Shown: positions 25,415-34,909, counted from the stretch's first letter. The stretch is 44,004 nt of DNA from Acidobacteriota bacterium (GCA_009861545.1 VXME01000026.1:1-44004), one strand, 5' to 3'. The notes: generated by a model from the letters alone, not told the origin. Made by a program: numbers and translations.

Positions 25415-25539
25415 CGCGGCGCGGGTCGGCCCGCCGGCCCGGTGTGACGGGTAGGTCGCGCGAGCCGGAGCGCAGCGCCGTGCGGGCCGAAGGATTTCGC
25501 CGGTGGCGGCGGGTCGAAGATGACTGATCCCGTCGGCCG

Positions 25540-27108
25540 TCACGGACGCCTGCCGATCGCCGCATAGTCCTGCTCGGCGAAGAGCAGGCCGTTCAATCGC
25601 TCGGCATGTTGATTGAAGGCCGTCGCCAGCTCCAGGACCGTCGCCCCCGCTGGGGTATCCCCTATCGTCGGGTCGACCGCGACCTGCTGCAGCTTCGCCA
25701 CCTCGGGCAACGGCGATCGGTAAACGATCTCGATGTCTACGAAGCCGCCGGCGCGCAGCAGGTACTTCAAGGTCTCCGGGTGCACCGGGTGCCTGTGCGT
25801 GATATCCCGCACGTAGGCGCTGAAGAACGCCATCCAGCACGCGGGGTTGAGCGTTTCCACCACGATACGGGAATCCGGACGGAGGCTGCGGTGCGCCTCG
25901 GCCAGCAACCGCTGGAGATACGTGGCCTCGAGGTGCTCGACGACCTGACTCGAGAACAGCCCGCCGATCGACTCGTCGGCCAGCGTCCGCAGGTGCCCGA
26001 GCGCGTCGGCGCGGGTCGCGTCGAGTCCCTGTTCCCGGCACCGCTCGACCGCCTCGGCATTGCCGTCGACGCCGCGGGCGGTGATCCCGCCCTCGCGCAG
26101 CACGGACAGGAACTCGCCGCGGCCGCACCCGAGGTCCACCACGTCCGACGCGCCTTCGAAATACGACAGGTAGGCGCGCTGGTGCGCCATGATCTCCTCG
26201 CGCGACCCGCGGAAGGAGTCCTCGAAGCAGACGTACTTGTACGCGTCGAGATCGGGCTCGACCGGCCGGGGCGGCCCGGAGATGGCGGGCTCTGCCGCGG
26301 GCGAGGGCGCGCGGCAGAGCCGTTCGAGCTCGCGCTTCATCGAGTGCGTGCCGGCGGTGACGAGATCGACCGACTGGCGCAGGCCCTGCTGCTCCGCCGA
26401 GCGTTTCTCGACTTCGCTCTGAAGAGCCTCGATCTCGTTCCGAGTCTGGCGAGTCGACTCTGCAAGGCTCTCCATGTCCGCGGCCATATGGCCCAAATGA
26501 TCCAGCCTCTGGCGGGTCGACTCCATGCCCGCAGCGATGCGATGGCCATGCACGGCCGCGGACTCCAGACGCATCCGGAACTCGTCTGTCACGCTGTCGA
26601 GCCCGGCGGTCAGGCTCTGTTCCAGTCGACCGATCTCGCGGCGGTCCTTCGTATCCACGTACAGCGTGATCTGCTGCAGGTACTGGATGAGCCGACTGTG
26701 AAAGGCGGCCAGCGCCTGCAGATGGGTGTCGAGGGCCGTGATGACGCCGGATACGGACGTCCGACCGGAGGTTTCACCCTGGTGATTCCGGTTGACGTGC
26801 TCGACGAGCGCCGCGTTGAATCGCTCCTGCCGCTCCAGGAACGGCCCGATCAGGTTCCACACGAACCGGCGCAGGCGGCCCCGCCACCCGGTACCCCAAT
26901 CGATGTCTGCTTCGGACACGATGCGCCAGCTCGTGTTGAGCGGATGAATCTGAAAGTCGTCGAAGCCCGCCGGCGGCTCAGGTAGTACGGGCCGCTCCGG
27001 CAGGGCGCCGTCGAGCGCGGTGAGCGCTTCGTTGTAGAGGCGGTCGGACTCCTTGCGCAACCGCTCGAGACGCGCGAGTGCGTCTTCGGGTTCATGCATC
27101 GACGCCAT
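25540..27108 (-). CDS. Class I SAM-dependent methyltransferase with long N-terminal coiled-coil region
   Basis: This encodes 522 residues. Residues ~1-290 are helical with strong coiled-coil character (for example QTRNEIEALQSEVEKRSAEQ at about 215-235). The C-terminal half is a Rossmann methyltransferase: motif I VVDLGCGRGEFLSVL, then ARGVDGNAEAVERC, LFSSQVVEHL and LNPACWMAFFSAYVRDITH. Proteins of this layout occur in O-antigen and capsule loci, where the coiled-coil may set or measure polymer length and methylation caps the chain (WbdD is the studied analogue, though it also carries a kinase). It lies five bases after the glycosyltransferase gene at 27114-28481, in one unit. Substrate inferred, not shown. 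Confidence 0.85.
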   Translation of the reverse strand: MASMHEPEDALARLERLRKESDRLYNEALTALDGALPERPVLPEPPAGFDDFQIHPLNTSWRIVSEADIDWGTGWRGRLRRFVWNLIGPFLERQERFNAALVEHVNRNHQGETSGRTSVSGVITALDTHLQALAAFHSRLIQYLQQITLYVDTKDRREIGRLEQSLTAGLDSVTDEFRMRLESAAVHGHRIAAGMESTRQRLDHLGHMAADMESLAESTRQTRNEIEALQSEVEKRSAEQQGLRQSVDLVTAGTHSMKRELERLCRAPSPAAEPAISGPPRPVEPDLDAYKYVCFEDSFRGSREEIMAHQRAYLSYFEGASDVVDLGCGRGEFLSVLREGGITARGVDGNAEAVERCREQGLDATRADALGHLRTLADESIGGLFSSQVVEHLEATYLQRLLAEAHRSLRPDSRIVVETLNPACWMAFFSAYVRDITHRHPVHPETLKYLLRAGGFVDIEIVYRSPLPEVAKLQQVAVDPTIGDTPAGATVLELATAFNQHAERLNGLLFAEQDYAAIGRRP

Positions 27109-27113
27109 GGATC

Positions 27114-28481
27114 CTAGTCGCTCCCGTCGCGGCGGAGAAAGTTCGGCAGTACGTCGAAGGGTTTCAGGATGTCCCGCGCCCGCTGGCCGCCGTCCTCATC
27201 GAGATGCGGGGGTGCCGCGGAACTGCCGGTCGGACGGGCGGCCGCGGCGGACATGACCCGTTCGTAGTCCTCCGCCAAGTGTTCCATCCGGAAGTTGGCC
27301 GCCCAGTACGCGCGGGCGGCCGCACCGAGCCGCTGCCGGAGATCGGGGTCGCGCGCCAGAACCGACATGGCTGCCGGAAGCACGTGCCCCTCATCGCAGA
27401 TGTCGACGGCGACCGCGACCGGAGCGGGAGACGCTCCACCGTGCGCCTCCGGCGCCGATCGTGTCCAGGCGGCGGTGGCGGAGAGCACGGGAACATCCTG
27501 AGTGTGTGCGAGATCGGTGATGATCGTGGCCTTTCCGGCCGCGAGCGCGCGGAGCCACGTGGCGGAGGTCTCGCGCATCGTCGGCCACCGCAGACAGAGA
27601 CAGACATCGGTGGCGGACAGGTATCGCGCCACGTCGGCGTCGTCGACGTAGCCGGCGACAGTCACCCGGTCTTCCAGACCGACCGCCCGCAGATCGGCGC
27701 GCACGTCGTAGTGGTCCACCGCGCTTCCGACCAGCAGCAGATGGGCGCTCTGCTCCTTGTCCGCCAGACCGGCCATCGCACGCAGAATCTGCGGCACGCG
27801 TTTCTCGCGTGTGACCCAGCCGAACGCGCCGAACACGACCGCCTCGGGCGGGAGCCCGTGTCTGGCGCGCACCATCGCCCGCGCCGTCCCGGCGTCCTCG
27901 GATACCGGATCGTCGATGCCCGGGCGGATCACCTCGATGTGCGCGTCGGGATAGCGACCGCGAAGCCGTGCGGCGAGCCACGGATTGTGGACCGCGGCGG
28001 TTCGGGCCGTCGAGACCGCCGCCCGTAGCATCGGCCATTGCAACCGGAGCGTGCGCGACACGCCGGCGATGACGAGCTCGGCCGCGGCGGCGTGCCGTGG
28101 ATCCTCATAGGCGAACTCGGCCCGGTATCCTTCGACGTCGCCGCGCAACAGGAAGTAGTCACCGCGCGCCGCCTGCAGGTTGCCGTCGTGGATGACGACG
28201 AGTCCCGCGTAGCGGACCAGGTACGGCCACATGTAATTGTGGGCGGGGGAATTGCCGAGCTGGTAGACGATGAGATCGTAGGGGTCCCGCGCATGCCTCC
28301 AGACGATGTCATGGGCGCTGACAACACGCGCGGAACCGCGCGGAACGTGACTGCGCTCGGGTGTTTCGTCCGTGAACAGGTCGATCCGGTGCCGCCGCGC
28401 CATCCACGGCAGCAACGCGGCGGTGTACGAGGCGATGCCCGACTTTCTCGGCTCGACCGGTGCGAACAGAGCGATCCGCAT
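27114..28481 (-). CDS. Glycosyltransferase family 4 protein
   Basis: This 455-residue GT-B type retaining glycosyltransferase starts MRIALFAPVEPRKSGIASYTAALLP, with the Gly-Ile-Ala-Ser-Tyr loop typical of GT4. The middle has VIRPGIDDPV and FGAFGWVTREKRVPQILRA (donor-side motif). The C-terminal domain holds DRVTVAGYVDDADVARYLSATDVCLCLRWPTMRETSATWLRALAAGKATIITD, shown here as the region 250-345; its Glu and following residues replace the usual E-x7-E. The last ~40 residues are a low-complexity tail. It sits between a second GT4 gene and the coiled-coil methyltransferase on the same strand, which suggests assembly of one surface glycan. Confidence 0.87.
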   Translation of the reverse strand: MRIALFAPVEPRKSGIASYTAALLPWMARRHRIDLFTDETPERSHVPRGSARVVSAHDIVWRHARDPYDLIVYQLGNSPAHNYMWPYLVRYAGLVVIHDGNLQAARGDYFLLRGDVEGYRAEFAYEDPRHAAAAELVIAGVSRTLRLQWPMLRAAVSTARTAAVHNPWLAARLRGRYPDAHIEVIRPGIDDPVSEDAGTARAMVRARHGLPPEAVVFGAFGWVTREKRVPQILRAMAGLADKEQSAHLLLVGSAVDHYDVRADLRAVGLEDRVTVAGYVDDADVARYLSATDVCLCLRWPTMRETSATWLRALAAGKATIITDLAHTQDVPVLSATAAWTRSAPEAHGGASPAPVAVAVDICDEGHVLPAAMSVLARDPDLRQRLGAAARAYWAANFRMEHLAEDYERVMSAAAARPTGSSAAPPHLDEDGGQRARDILKPFDVLPNFLRRDGSD

Positions 28482-28542
28482 GGCGCCTGTTATGTTCTCG
28501 TGCCGTGCACCGGCGCCGCCGCCGGGCCCTGACTCGGACGCG

Positions 28543-29583
28543 TCATCCGGAGACGAGCGCCTCGATCACGCCGTCCCAGGTGACGCCGGACGCCCGCTCG
28601 CGGCCGGCTTCTCCCAGCGCCTGCGCACGCGCCTCGTCGACGAACGTATTCAAGGCGGCTGCAAGTGCTTCTGCCTCGGGCTCGCAGACGACCCCGGAGA
28701 CGTCGTGTTCGACGAACTCCAGCGGCCCTCCCGAATCGGTCGTCGTGACCACCGGCTTGGAGGCCAGGAAAGCTTCGAGCGTGACGTACCCGTAGTCCTC
28801 GTCGTAGGGAGGAAAGACGACGGCCCGCGCATTGGCGTACAGATCGACGAGCTCGTCGTCACCCACCCTCCCGCGGAACTCGACCCGGTGCGAAACGCCG
28901 GCGGCGGCGGCTTTTTGGCGCAGCCTGTCCTCGTCCGGACCCTCGCCGGCGACTACGAGACGAAGCGACTCGTGGACGTGCGGCATCGCCTCGATGGCCA
29001 GATCGACTCGTTTCATGAGATTGAGGCGTCCGACGGAAAGCACGTAGGACCCGTACGAATCGTTGCGGAGGCGGCCCGTCAAACTCGGCGGATGGTACAA
29101 CGCCTGGGCCTGCAACCCATTGAACCGCTGCAGCCGCGTGGCCGTCTTCGCCGAAATCGAGTAGCGGCGCCGGCATTCGCCGAGCATCTCGCGGTCGAGC
29201 GCGTGGAGACGCTGCCGGAGCCCTACGTCCAGATCGACGTGCGTGAAATTACTGTACTCGGTGCCGCACAGATCGTACGCGGCCCGGTGCTGGTGCATGA
29301 GCCAAGCGACCTTGTTCGGATGGCGCACGAAGTACGTCGGAAACTTGGTGCAGATGACGACGTCGACGGGCTTTTCGGCGCTCTCGGTCAGATCCAGGAG
29401 CCGCCATGCCGCGGCGTGCGCCAGGATCTCTTCCTTCGGATACCATTTGAACGGAACGGAAACCAGATCGGTCTCGTATCCCCCGGCGCGCAGACGGTCG
29501 ACCAGCTCCCGCACCAGAGACTCCGCGCCACCGGTCACGAAGGGCACCTGAGTCTCGCACACGAGAACGGTTCGCACGGCCAT
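28543..29583 (-). CDS. Glycosyltransferase family 4 protein
   Basis: This encodes 346 residues, the normal length for a GT4 enzyme. The N-terminal acceptor domain has VCETQVPFVTGGAESLVREL, with the Gly-Gly-Ala loop. The donor domain has YVLSVGRLNLMKRVDLAIEAM, then VVAGEGPDEDRL, VEFRGRVGDDELVDLYANA and the signature EDYGYVTLEAFLASKPVVTTTDSGG with the E-x7-E pair. It is the first gene of the three-gene minus-strand glycan unit, and 61 bases separate it from the next glycosyltransferase. The divergent gene on the other side is the M1 peptidase. The sugar specificity cannot be told. Confidence 0.9.
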   Translation of the reverse strand: MAVRTVLVCETQVPFVTGGAESLVRELVDRLRAGGYETDLVSVPFKWYPKEEILAHAAAWRLLDLTESAEKPVDVVICTKFPTYFVRHPNKVAWLMHQHRAAYDLCGTEYSNFTHVDLDVGLRQRLHALDREMLGECRRRYSISAKTATRLQRFNGLQAQALYHPPSLTGRLRNDSYGSYVLSVGRLNLMKRVDLAIEAMPHVHESLRLVVAGEGPDEDRLRQKAAAAGVSHRVEFRGRVGDDELVDLYANARAVVFPPYDEDYGYVTLEAFLASKPVVTTTDSGGPLEFVEHDVSGVVCEPEAEALAAALNTFVDEARAQALGEAGRERASGVTWDGVIEALVSG

Positions 29584-29743
29584 CTGCTGTACACCGAACG
29601 CCCACGCTGCCCTCTCAATCGGCGGGAGGCCCGTGGCCGCGGTGATGATACACGATTCGGCGCCGGCCGCCGGTCGCGGCCGGCCTTGAACCGTGACGGG
29701 TTCCCGCCTTTACGCCGACCAGGAAAACCGGCATGATGCGGGC

Positions 29744-32431
29744 GTGCGCAGCTTCCCTCCCGACGCCCCGCGAATCGCGCGGCGCATCGTCACCCTTCTC
29801 GCCGCCGCGCTCTTTCTGCCGACCGGCGTCGCGTCCGCGGACGACGACGAGCCCGGCCTCGGCCCGCCGCCGCTGTACGACGAGTTGCGCGAGGCGGTGC
29901 CCGAGCCGGCCGGACACGTCCGCGGCGGGCGGCTGTGGATCGACCGCTTCGAGTTCGAGCTGGAGCGCGGCGATCTCTTTCTGACGCCGCCGGTCGGCGA
30001 TCACGCGCACGCCGCGGTGTTTCTCGGCCGCGGCACCGTGCGCGCGTGGCCGCCGGACGGCGTGGAGCACCAGCAACTCCGGAAGCTGATCGACGAGGAC
30101 CGCCTCGAGGAAGAGTTCGAGCGGTTCGTCTTCTGGTTCACCGGCGACCTCGACGAACGGCTGCGGGCGCTGGTGACCGATCCGCCGGCGCGCGGCGGGC
30201 GGGGCGGGCGCGCGGCGCGGCGGCAGCGCGACCGGGCGGTGGACCTGCTCGAGGACCGCCGGGAGTCGCTGCTGGAAGACCGCCTCCGCAATCCGGACGC
30301 CCGCGTTGCGCTCGACCGCTGGCGCGCGGCGGCGGGGCTGGCCGCGCCCGCCGACCGCCCCTACTTCTTCGCCGAGCTGGACGGCCGCGAGCACGACTGG
30401 TTCTCCATCGAGATCGAGCCGCGCGACCTGGAGGAGGTCACGATCGGCAAGTTCGATCGGCGCCGCAAGCTGCTCGACGTCTGGATGGGCTTCCACGCCC
30501 TCGACGAGTTCGCGCCGGCGTTGGTCGAGCCGACGCTCGGTCGTTTCCCCCGCGATCCGGAGACCGCCGGGCCCGTCCATCCCGACGCCGAGCGGGACGA
30601 CGACGAGTGGAGCTTCCGCGATTACGGCCTGTCGCCCCGCTATCTCGTCCCCGACGAAGAGCGCTGGTACCCGCGGATGGGGGTCTCCCGCACCGACGTC
30701 GACATGGCCATCGAGAGCAACGGCGACGTCCGCGCGAGCGTGGCGCTGGTGATGGAGCCGCGGGTGCCGCTGGCCGCGTTCCGCCTGACCATCTCGCCGT
30801 TCGCCGACGTCACCGACGTGCGCTGGCGGATGGACCTGCCGCCGGACGTCGACGACGCGACGCGCGTGGCGCTGCTCGCCCCGGACCGTGCGCCGCCGGA
30901 GCAGGTGGCGGAACGCGACCCGGACGACGCGGACGACGGGCCGCCCGGCCCGGACGAACCGGCCCCCATCGCCGGCGAGCAGCTCCACTACGTGCAGGCG
31001 ACCCACGACCGGCGCTTCTCCGAGGACCTGCACGACCCGTGGCTTACCGTGCTGCTGCCGCGCCCGGTGGCCGCCGGCGAGCGCTTCGTGCTGGAGATCG
31101 CCTACGAGGCGGAGCTGATCGAGCGGCTGCGCGACGCCTCCGGGTACCTGCTGAAGGACACCGGCCTGTGGGTCCCGCGCCATCCGGACAACCGGCGGCG
31201 GCGCTTCGACCTGACGTTCCGGGTGCCCGAGCGCTTCCGGATCGCGAGCGGCGGCGCGTTGCTGGACGAACGCGTCGAGGACGACACCCGCATCATGCGC
31301 TGGGTGACGAACCGGCCGGTCCGCGGCACGATGTCGTTCCACATGGGGCGGTTCGAGGTGGACGAGGTGACGCGCGAGGGCCTGCCTCCCATCGCCGTGT
31401 ACGCCGACCGCAACCACGTCGGCTTCGCGCCCGGCAACCGCGAGAAGACGCTCGACGACCTGATCGGGTCGCTGCGGACCTACATCGACTACTTCGGACC
31501 CTATCCGTTCGATTCGCTGGCCGTCACCGAGACGCGGAGCAGCGGCGGGCAGGCGTTTCCCGGACTGGTTCTGCTGACCTTCCACGTGTTCGGCGCGCTG
31601 CACACGGGAGAGTCCGAGCTGTTCCGCGCCCACGAGGTCGCCCACCAGTGGTGGGGCGCCGGCGCCGACTGGGAGTCGTACCGCGACCAGTGGATCACGG
31701 AGGGCTTCGCCAACTACTCGGCCGCGCTCTACGTGCTGTCGGGACTCGGCGAGGAGGACCAGTTCCGGGACATGCTCGACGCGTGGCGGCTGGACGCCCT
31801 CGGCGAGGTCAACGTCGGCCAGGGCTTCGGCAAGCGCTACGGCTTCGTGCCGGCGGTGGTCCGCGAGAGCGACGGCAACGAGTCGGGAGCGCTGGTGGTC
31901 GGCTTCCGGCTGCGCACCACCGACACGCCGTTCGACTACCGCCTGATCGTCTACGAGAAGGGCGCGTTCGTCCTGCACATGCTCCGCATGCTCCTGATGG
32001 ACCTCGAGACCGGCGACGACGGGCGCTTCCGCGACCTGATGCGCGGGTTCATGGACGCTTACGTCGGCGGCGTCACGAACACCCGCGCGTTCGAGGCGGC
32101 GGTCACCGAGGCCTTCGGCGAGCCGATGGACTGGTTCTTCGACCAGTGGGTCTACGGCGTCGACGTGCCCACCTACCGCCCCGACCTGGAGGTCTCGCCG
32201 TTGCGCGACGCGCGGGAGCCGTTCGTGCTGCACGGCCGCGTGCGGCAGGAGGACGTGCCGCCCGGCTTCCGGAGCTCGGTCCCCATCCGACTGGAGTTCC
32301 GCGACCGCGACCCGATAGTCCGGCGGATCCTGATCGACCGGCCGGAGGTCGACGTGGAGATCCCGATCCCCGCCGAGCCGACCCGCATCGAGTTCAACTA
32401 CCTGCACGGAGTCCTCGCCCGCGTCCGCTAG
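29744..32431 (+). CDS. Exported M1-family zinc aminopeptidase-like protein
   Basis: This encodes about 895 residues. A signal peptide follows the GTG at 29744 (IARRIVTLLAAALFLPTGVASA); an upstream in-frame GTG at 29693 would add 17 residues. Residues ~40-550 form a large beta-rich N-terminal region with Asp/Glu- and Arg-rich segments. The catalytic gluzincin motif HEVAHQWWG is followed 18 residues on by the third zinc ligand Glu in WITEGFANYSA, as in M1 peptidases. The usual GxMEN exopeptidase motif is replaced by SSGGQAFPGLVLL. The protein is longer than typical M1 enzymes and likely periplasmic or outer-surface. It may cleave peptides, or belong to the poorly known non-aminopeptidase M1 relatives. 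Confidence 0.86.
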   Translation: MRSFPPDAPRIARRIVTLLAAALFLPTGVASADDDEPGLGPPPLYDELREAVPEPAGHVRGGRLWIDRFEFELERGDLFLTPPVGDHAHAAVFLGRGTVRAWPPDGVEHQQLRKLIDEDRLEEEFERFVFWFTGDLDERLRALVTDPPARGGRGGRAARRQRDRAVDLLEDRRESLLEDRLRNPDARVALDRWRAAAGLAAPADRPYFFAELDGREHDWFSIEIEPRDLEEVTIGKFDRRRKLLDVWMGFHALDEFAPALVEPTLGRFPRDPETAGPVHPDAERDDDEWSFRDYGLSPRYLVPDEERWYPRMGVSRTDVDMAIESNGDVRASVALVMEPRVPLAAFRLTISPFADVTDVRWRMDLPPDVDDATRVALLAPDRAPPEQVAERDPDDADDGPPGPDEPAPIAGEQLHYVQATHDRRFSEDLHDPWLTVLLPRPVAAGERFVLEIAYEAELIERLRDASGYLLKDTGLWVPRHPDNRRRRFDLTFRVPERFRIASGGALLDERVEDDTRIMRWVTNRPVRGTMSFHMGRFEVDEVTREGLPPIAVYADRNHVGFAPGNREKTLDDLIGSLRTYIDYFGPYPFDSLAVTETRSSGGQAFPGLVLLTFHVFGALHTGESELFRAHEVAHQWWGAGADWESYRDQWITEGFANYSAALYVLSGLGEEDQFRDMLDAWRLDALGEVNVGQGFGKRYGFVPAVVRESDGNESGALVVGFRLRTTDTPFDYRLIVYEKGAFVLHMLRMLLMDLETGDDGRFRDLMRGFMDAYVGGVTNTRAFEAAVTEAFGEPMDWFFDQWVYGVDVPTYRPDLEVSPLRDAREPFVLHGRVRQEDVPPGFRSSVPIRLEFRDRDPIVRRILIDRPEVDVEIPIPAEPTRIEFNYLHGVLARVR

Positions 32432-32464
32432 CGCCCACCCTGCGTGGCGCCGAGAGCGGTGGGG

Positions 32465-32470
32465 TACAAT
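32465..32470 (+). promoter_or_regulatory. -10-like box TACAAT upstream of radical SAM gene
   Basis: TACAAT lies 47 bases before the ATG at 32518. The -35 region (about 32442) is GC-rich and not recognisable. It is a plausible independent promoter for the radical SAM gene. Confidence 0.35.
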
Positions 32471-32517
32471 GAATTTCCCGCGCCGCCGGCATACGGATCC
32501 TGCGACGGGCATCCGCG

Positions 32518-33948
32518 ATGCGTGACAAACGAGAGATACGCACCTACATCGACGCGCACCGGCATCGCCGGCAGAGCAACAAGGTGCTGCACGGGCATCC
32601 GTCCCCCGTCTTCTGGCTGGATCGGGACGTCTCCGTGCCGGCCGTCATGCATGACCGGCGGCGCGCGGCGCGCGAGGTCCGCAAGCGGATAAACCTCTAC
32701 GTCGGCACCCCCTACTGCCTGCCGACGGACCCGGGACGCTGCGGTTTCTGCCTGTTCCCCACCGAGGTCTACCGCGACCGGCAGCAGCTCGACACCTACC
32801 TCGACTACCTGGCGCGCGAAGGGGAGATGTTCCGCCCGCACCTCGAGGGCGCCGAGCTGGCGAGCATCTACTTCGGCGGCGGTACGTCGAATCTCTACAA
32901 GGCCGACCAGTACGCGGCGCTCATGAACATCGTCCGCGGCGTCTTCGACGTGCCGCCCGATATCGAGGTGACGCTGGAGGGCATTCCGCAGACGTTCAGC
33001 CACGAAAAGCTGGCCGCCATGCAGGCCTGCGGGATCAACCGCATCAGCATGGGCGCGCAGCAGCTCGACGACGAGCTGATCAAGGCGAGCGGGCGCAAGC
33101 AGACCGCCGCCCAGGTGTTCCGGACGCTCGATTCCTGCCGGGCGCTCGGCCTGCCGGTGAGCGTCGACCTGATCTTCGGCTGGCCGAACCAGACGACCGA
33201 CCACATGCTGCGCGACCTGCAGGCGCTGGTCGAGGCCGGTCTCACGCACATTACGCACTACGAGCTGAACGTGGCGGGGCGCACCGACTTCGCACGCAAC
33301 CGCCGCGACGAGCTGCCTTCGACCGAGCGCAACCTGGAGATGTACCGCATCGGCCGCGACTACCTGGTGTCCGAGGGGTTCACGCAGGTGACCCCCTACG
33401 ACTTCCAGCGCAACGGCCCGCTGCAGAGCAGCTATCTCTACGAGGAGCTGTTCCGCAAGCCGTTCCGCGAAGACGACGGACAGCTCGTGGGCTACGACGC
33501 CTGGGGCTGGGGATTCGCCGGCATTTCGTTCTTCTTCGGCACGCCCCGGAATCCGGGCTGGGCCTACATCAACCAGACCCGCGTGGACGACTACTTCCGG
33601 GACCTGGACGCCGGCCGGTTCCCCGTGATGCGGGGCTTCCACTACTCGGAGTCCGACCTCCGGCTCCACCTCCTGTTCCAGGAGCTCCAGAGCCTGGAGG
33701 TCGATCGCCGGCGCTACCTGACGCTGGTCGGCAGGGACGCGGTGGCGGAGCACCGTCCGGTGTGGGACGCGCTGGCCGACCTGGGGTGGGCGACGGTCGA
33801 CGAGGACCTGATCGCCATCGAGGGAGACGGCGCCTTCTACCTGCCGCTGATCCAGAACGCGCTGGCCCACGACCGGCTGGACGCGATGCGCAGGGAACGG
33901 CGGACCACCGCGGACGTCGCCGTCATGCCGGCGGCCCGCGCCAGTTGA
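32518..33948 (+). CDS. HemN-like radical SAM protein with C-x7-C-x2-C cluster motif
   Basis: This 476-residue protein has the HemN/coproporphyrinogen dehydrogenase-like layout. The iron-sulfur motif reads YVGTPYCLPTDPGRCGFC, with cysteines at 67, 75 and 78, instead of the normal C-x3-C-x2-C. Other HemN-family marks are intact: SIYFGGGTSNLY, IEVTLEGIPQTF, INRISMGAQQLDDELIKASGR and VSVDLIFGWPNQT. The C-terminal domain (about 330-470) differs from true HemN. Family members include haem synthesis enzymes, HemW chaperones and radical methyltransferases; I cannot choose. It stands alone, 86 bases after the M1 peptidase gene. No SD precedes the ATG. Confidence 0.85.
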   Translation: MRDKREIRTYIDAHRHRRQSNKVLHGHPSPVFWLDRDVSVPAVMHDRRRAAREVRKRINLYVGTPYCLPTDPGRCGFCLFPTEVYRDRQQLDTYLDYLAREGEMFRPHLEGAELASIYFGGGTSNLYKADQYAALMNIVRGVFDVPPDIEVTLEGIPQTFSHEKLAAMQACGINRISMGAQQLDDELIKASGRKQTAAQVFRTLDSCRALGLPVSVDLIFGWPNQTTDHMLRDLQALVEAGLTHITHYELNVAGRTDFARNRRDELPSTERNLEMYRIGRDYLVSEGFTQVTPYDFQRNGPLQSSYLYEELFRKPFREDDGQLVGYDAWGWGFAGISFFFGTPRNPGWAYINQTRVDDYFRDLDAGRFPVMRGFHYSESDLRLHLLFQELQSLEVDRRRYLTLVGRDAVAEHRPVWDALADLGWATVDEDLIAIEGDGAFYLPLIQNALAHDRLDAMRRERRTTADVAVMPAARAS

Positions 33949-34029
33949 CGCCCGGCCTCGGCGGGCAGGGGACGCGCGGCGCCCCGCGAGAGGCCCGCGG
34001 CGCCAGCGACCGCCGCGCGCACGCCGTCG

Positions 34030-34905
34030 TCAACCGGCCGGTGCGCCGCCCGACTCCACCGCCGCCGCTACCGCCAGCGTCCGCCGCGCCGACGCGATGA
34101 CGGGCCGCTCGATCAGCTTGCCGTCGACCAGCAGCACCCCGCCCCGGTTGCGGTCGTAGGCCTCGACGATGCGCCGCGCCCAGGCCACCTCCGCCGCCGC
34201 CGGCGAGAACGCCGCCTGGATCACCGCGACCTGCGTCGGGTGGATGGCGGCCTTGCCGTCGAAGCCGAGCCCGCGGGTGCGGCGGCTCTCGGCGGCCAGC
34301 CCGTCGAGGGCGGGGACGTCCATGAACGGCGAGTCGAGCGCGCTGGCGCCGACGAGGGCGGCGGCGACCACCACGCGCGAGCGCGCGTAGAGGGCGGCGT
34401 CCCAGCTCACCTCGCACCCGACGTCGGCCGCGAAGTCGATGGCGCCGAAGAAGACCGCGGACACGGTGGGCGCCGCGGCGGCGATCGCCGCGGCGGCGGC
34501 CACGCCGCGCGCCGTCTCCACCATCACGATGAGGGGCAGGTCGGGCAGGGCGTCGCCGAGCGCCCGCGCCACGCCGCGGATCTCCTCCGGACCCTCGCAC
34601 TTCGGCAGCATCAGCGCGTCGGGGCGGATGCCGGATTGCCGCACCGCCTCCAGGTCGCGCTGTCCGAGGTCGGTCTTCGGGTCGTTGATGCGCAGGCTGA
34701 CCTCGGCGCGCACCGGCTCGCGGCCTGCGAACAGGGCCAGCGCCCGGTCCCGCGCCTCGTCCTTGGCGTCGAACGAGACGCCGTCCTCCAGGTCGATGCA
34801 GACCGCGTCGGCCCCGGTCGCCAACGCCTTGGGATAACGGTCGGGGCGGACCGCCGGAACGAACAGCAGGCTGCGCCGCACGCGGAATGCCGGCTTCTCG
34901 GGCAT
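34030..34905 (-). CDS. CitE/HpcH-type CoA-ester lyase (citramalyl- or malyl-CoA lyase-like)
   Basis: This 291-residue TIM-barrel lyase is related to the citrate lyase beta subunit. Conserved features: RRSLLFVPAVRPDRYPKAL at the start, the metal/substrate region DAVCIDLEDGV, the Arg in SLRINDP, MLPKCEGPEEI, the metal-binding Glu in LIVMVETARGV and the C-terminal GFDGKAAIHPTQV. It starts four bases after the PrpD-like gene. With a MaoC hydratase and a class III CoA-transferase in the same unit, the best fit is (S)-citramalyl-CoA lyase, which releases acetyl-CoA and pyruvate in itaconate breakdown. Malyl-CoA lyase activity is an alternative. It is the last gene of the operon. Confidence 0.87.
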   Translation of the reverse strand: MPEKPAFRVRRSLLFVPAVRPDRYPKALATGADAVCIDLEDGVSFDAKDEARDRALALFAGREPVRAEVSLRINDPKTDLGQRDLEAVRQSGIRPDALMLPKCEGPEEIRGVARALGDALPDLPLIVMVETARGVAAAAAIAAAAPTVSAVFFGAIDFAADVGCEVSWDAALYARSRVVVAAALVGASALDSPFMDVPALDGLAAESRRTRGLGFDGKAAIHPTQVAVIQAAFSPAAAEVAWARRIVEAYDRNRGGVLLVDGKLIERPVIASARRTLAVAAAVESGGAPAG

Positions 34906-34909
34906 CGCG

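Noticed and set aside
19486-25527. An uninterrupted 2013-codon plus-strand frame running through both tandem genes.
   Set aside because: It is rich in Arg, Gly, Pro and Ala without domains, and lies in a different frame from the genes with clear membrane helices and active-site motifs. It is a composition shadow made longer by the duplication.
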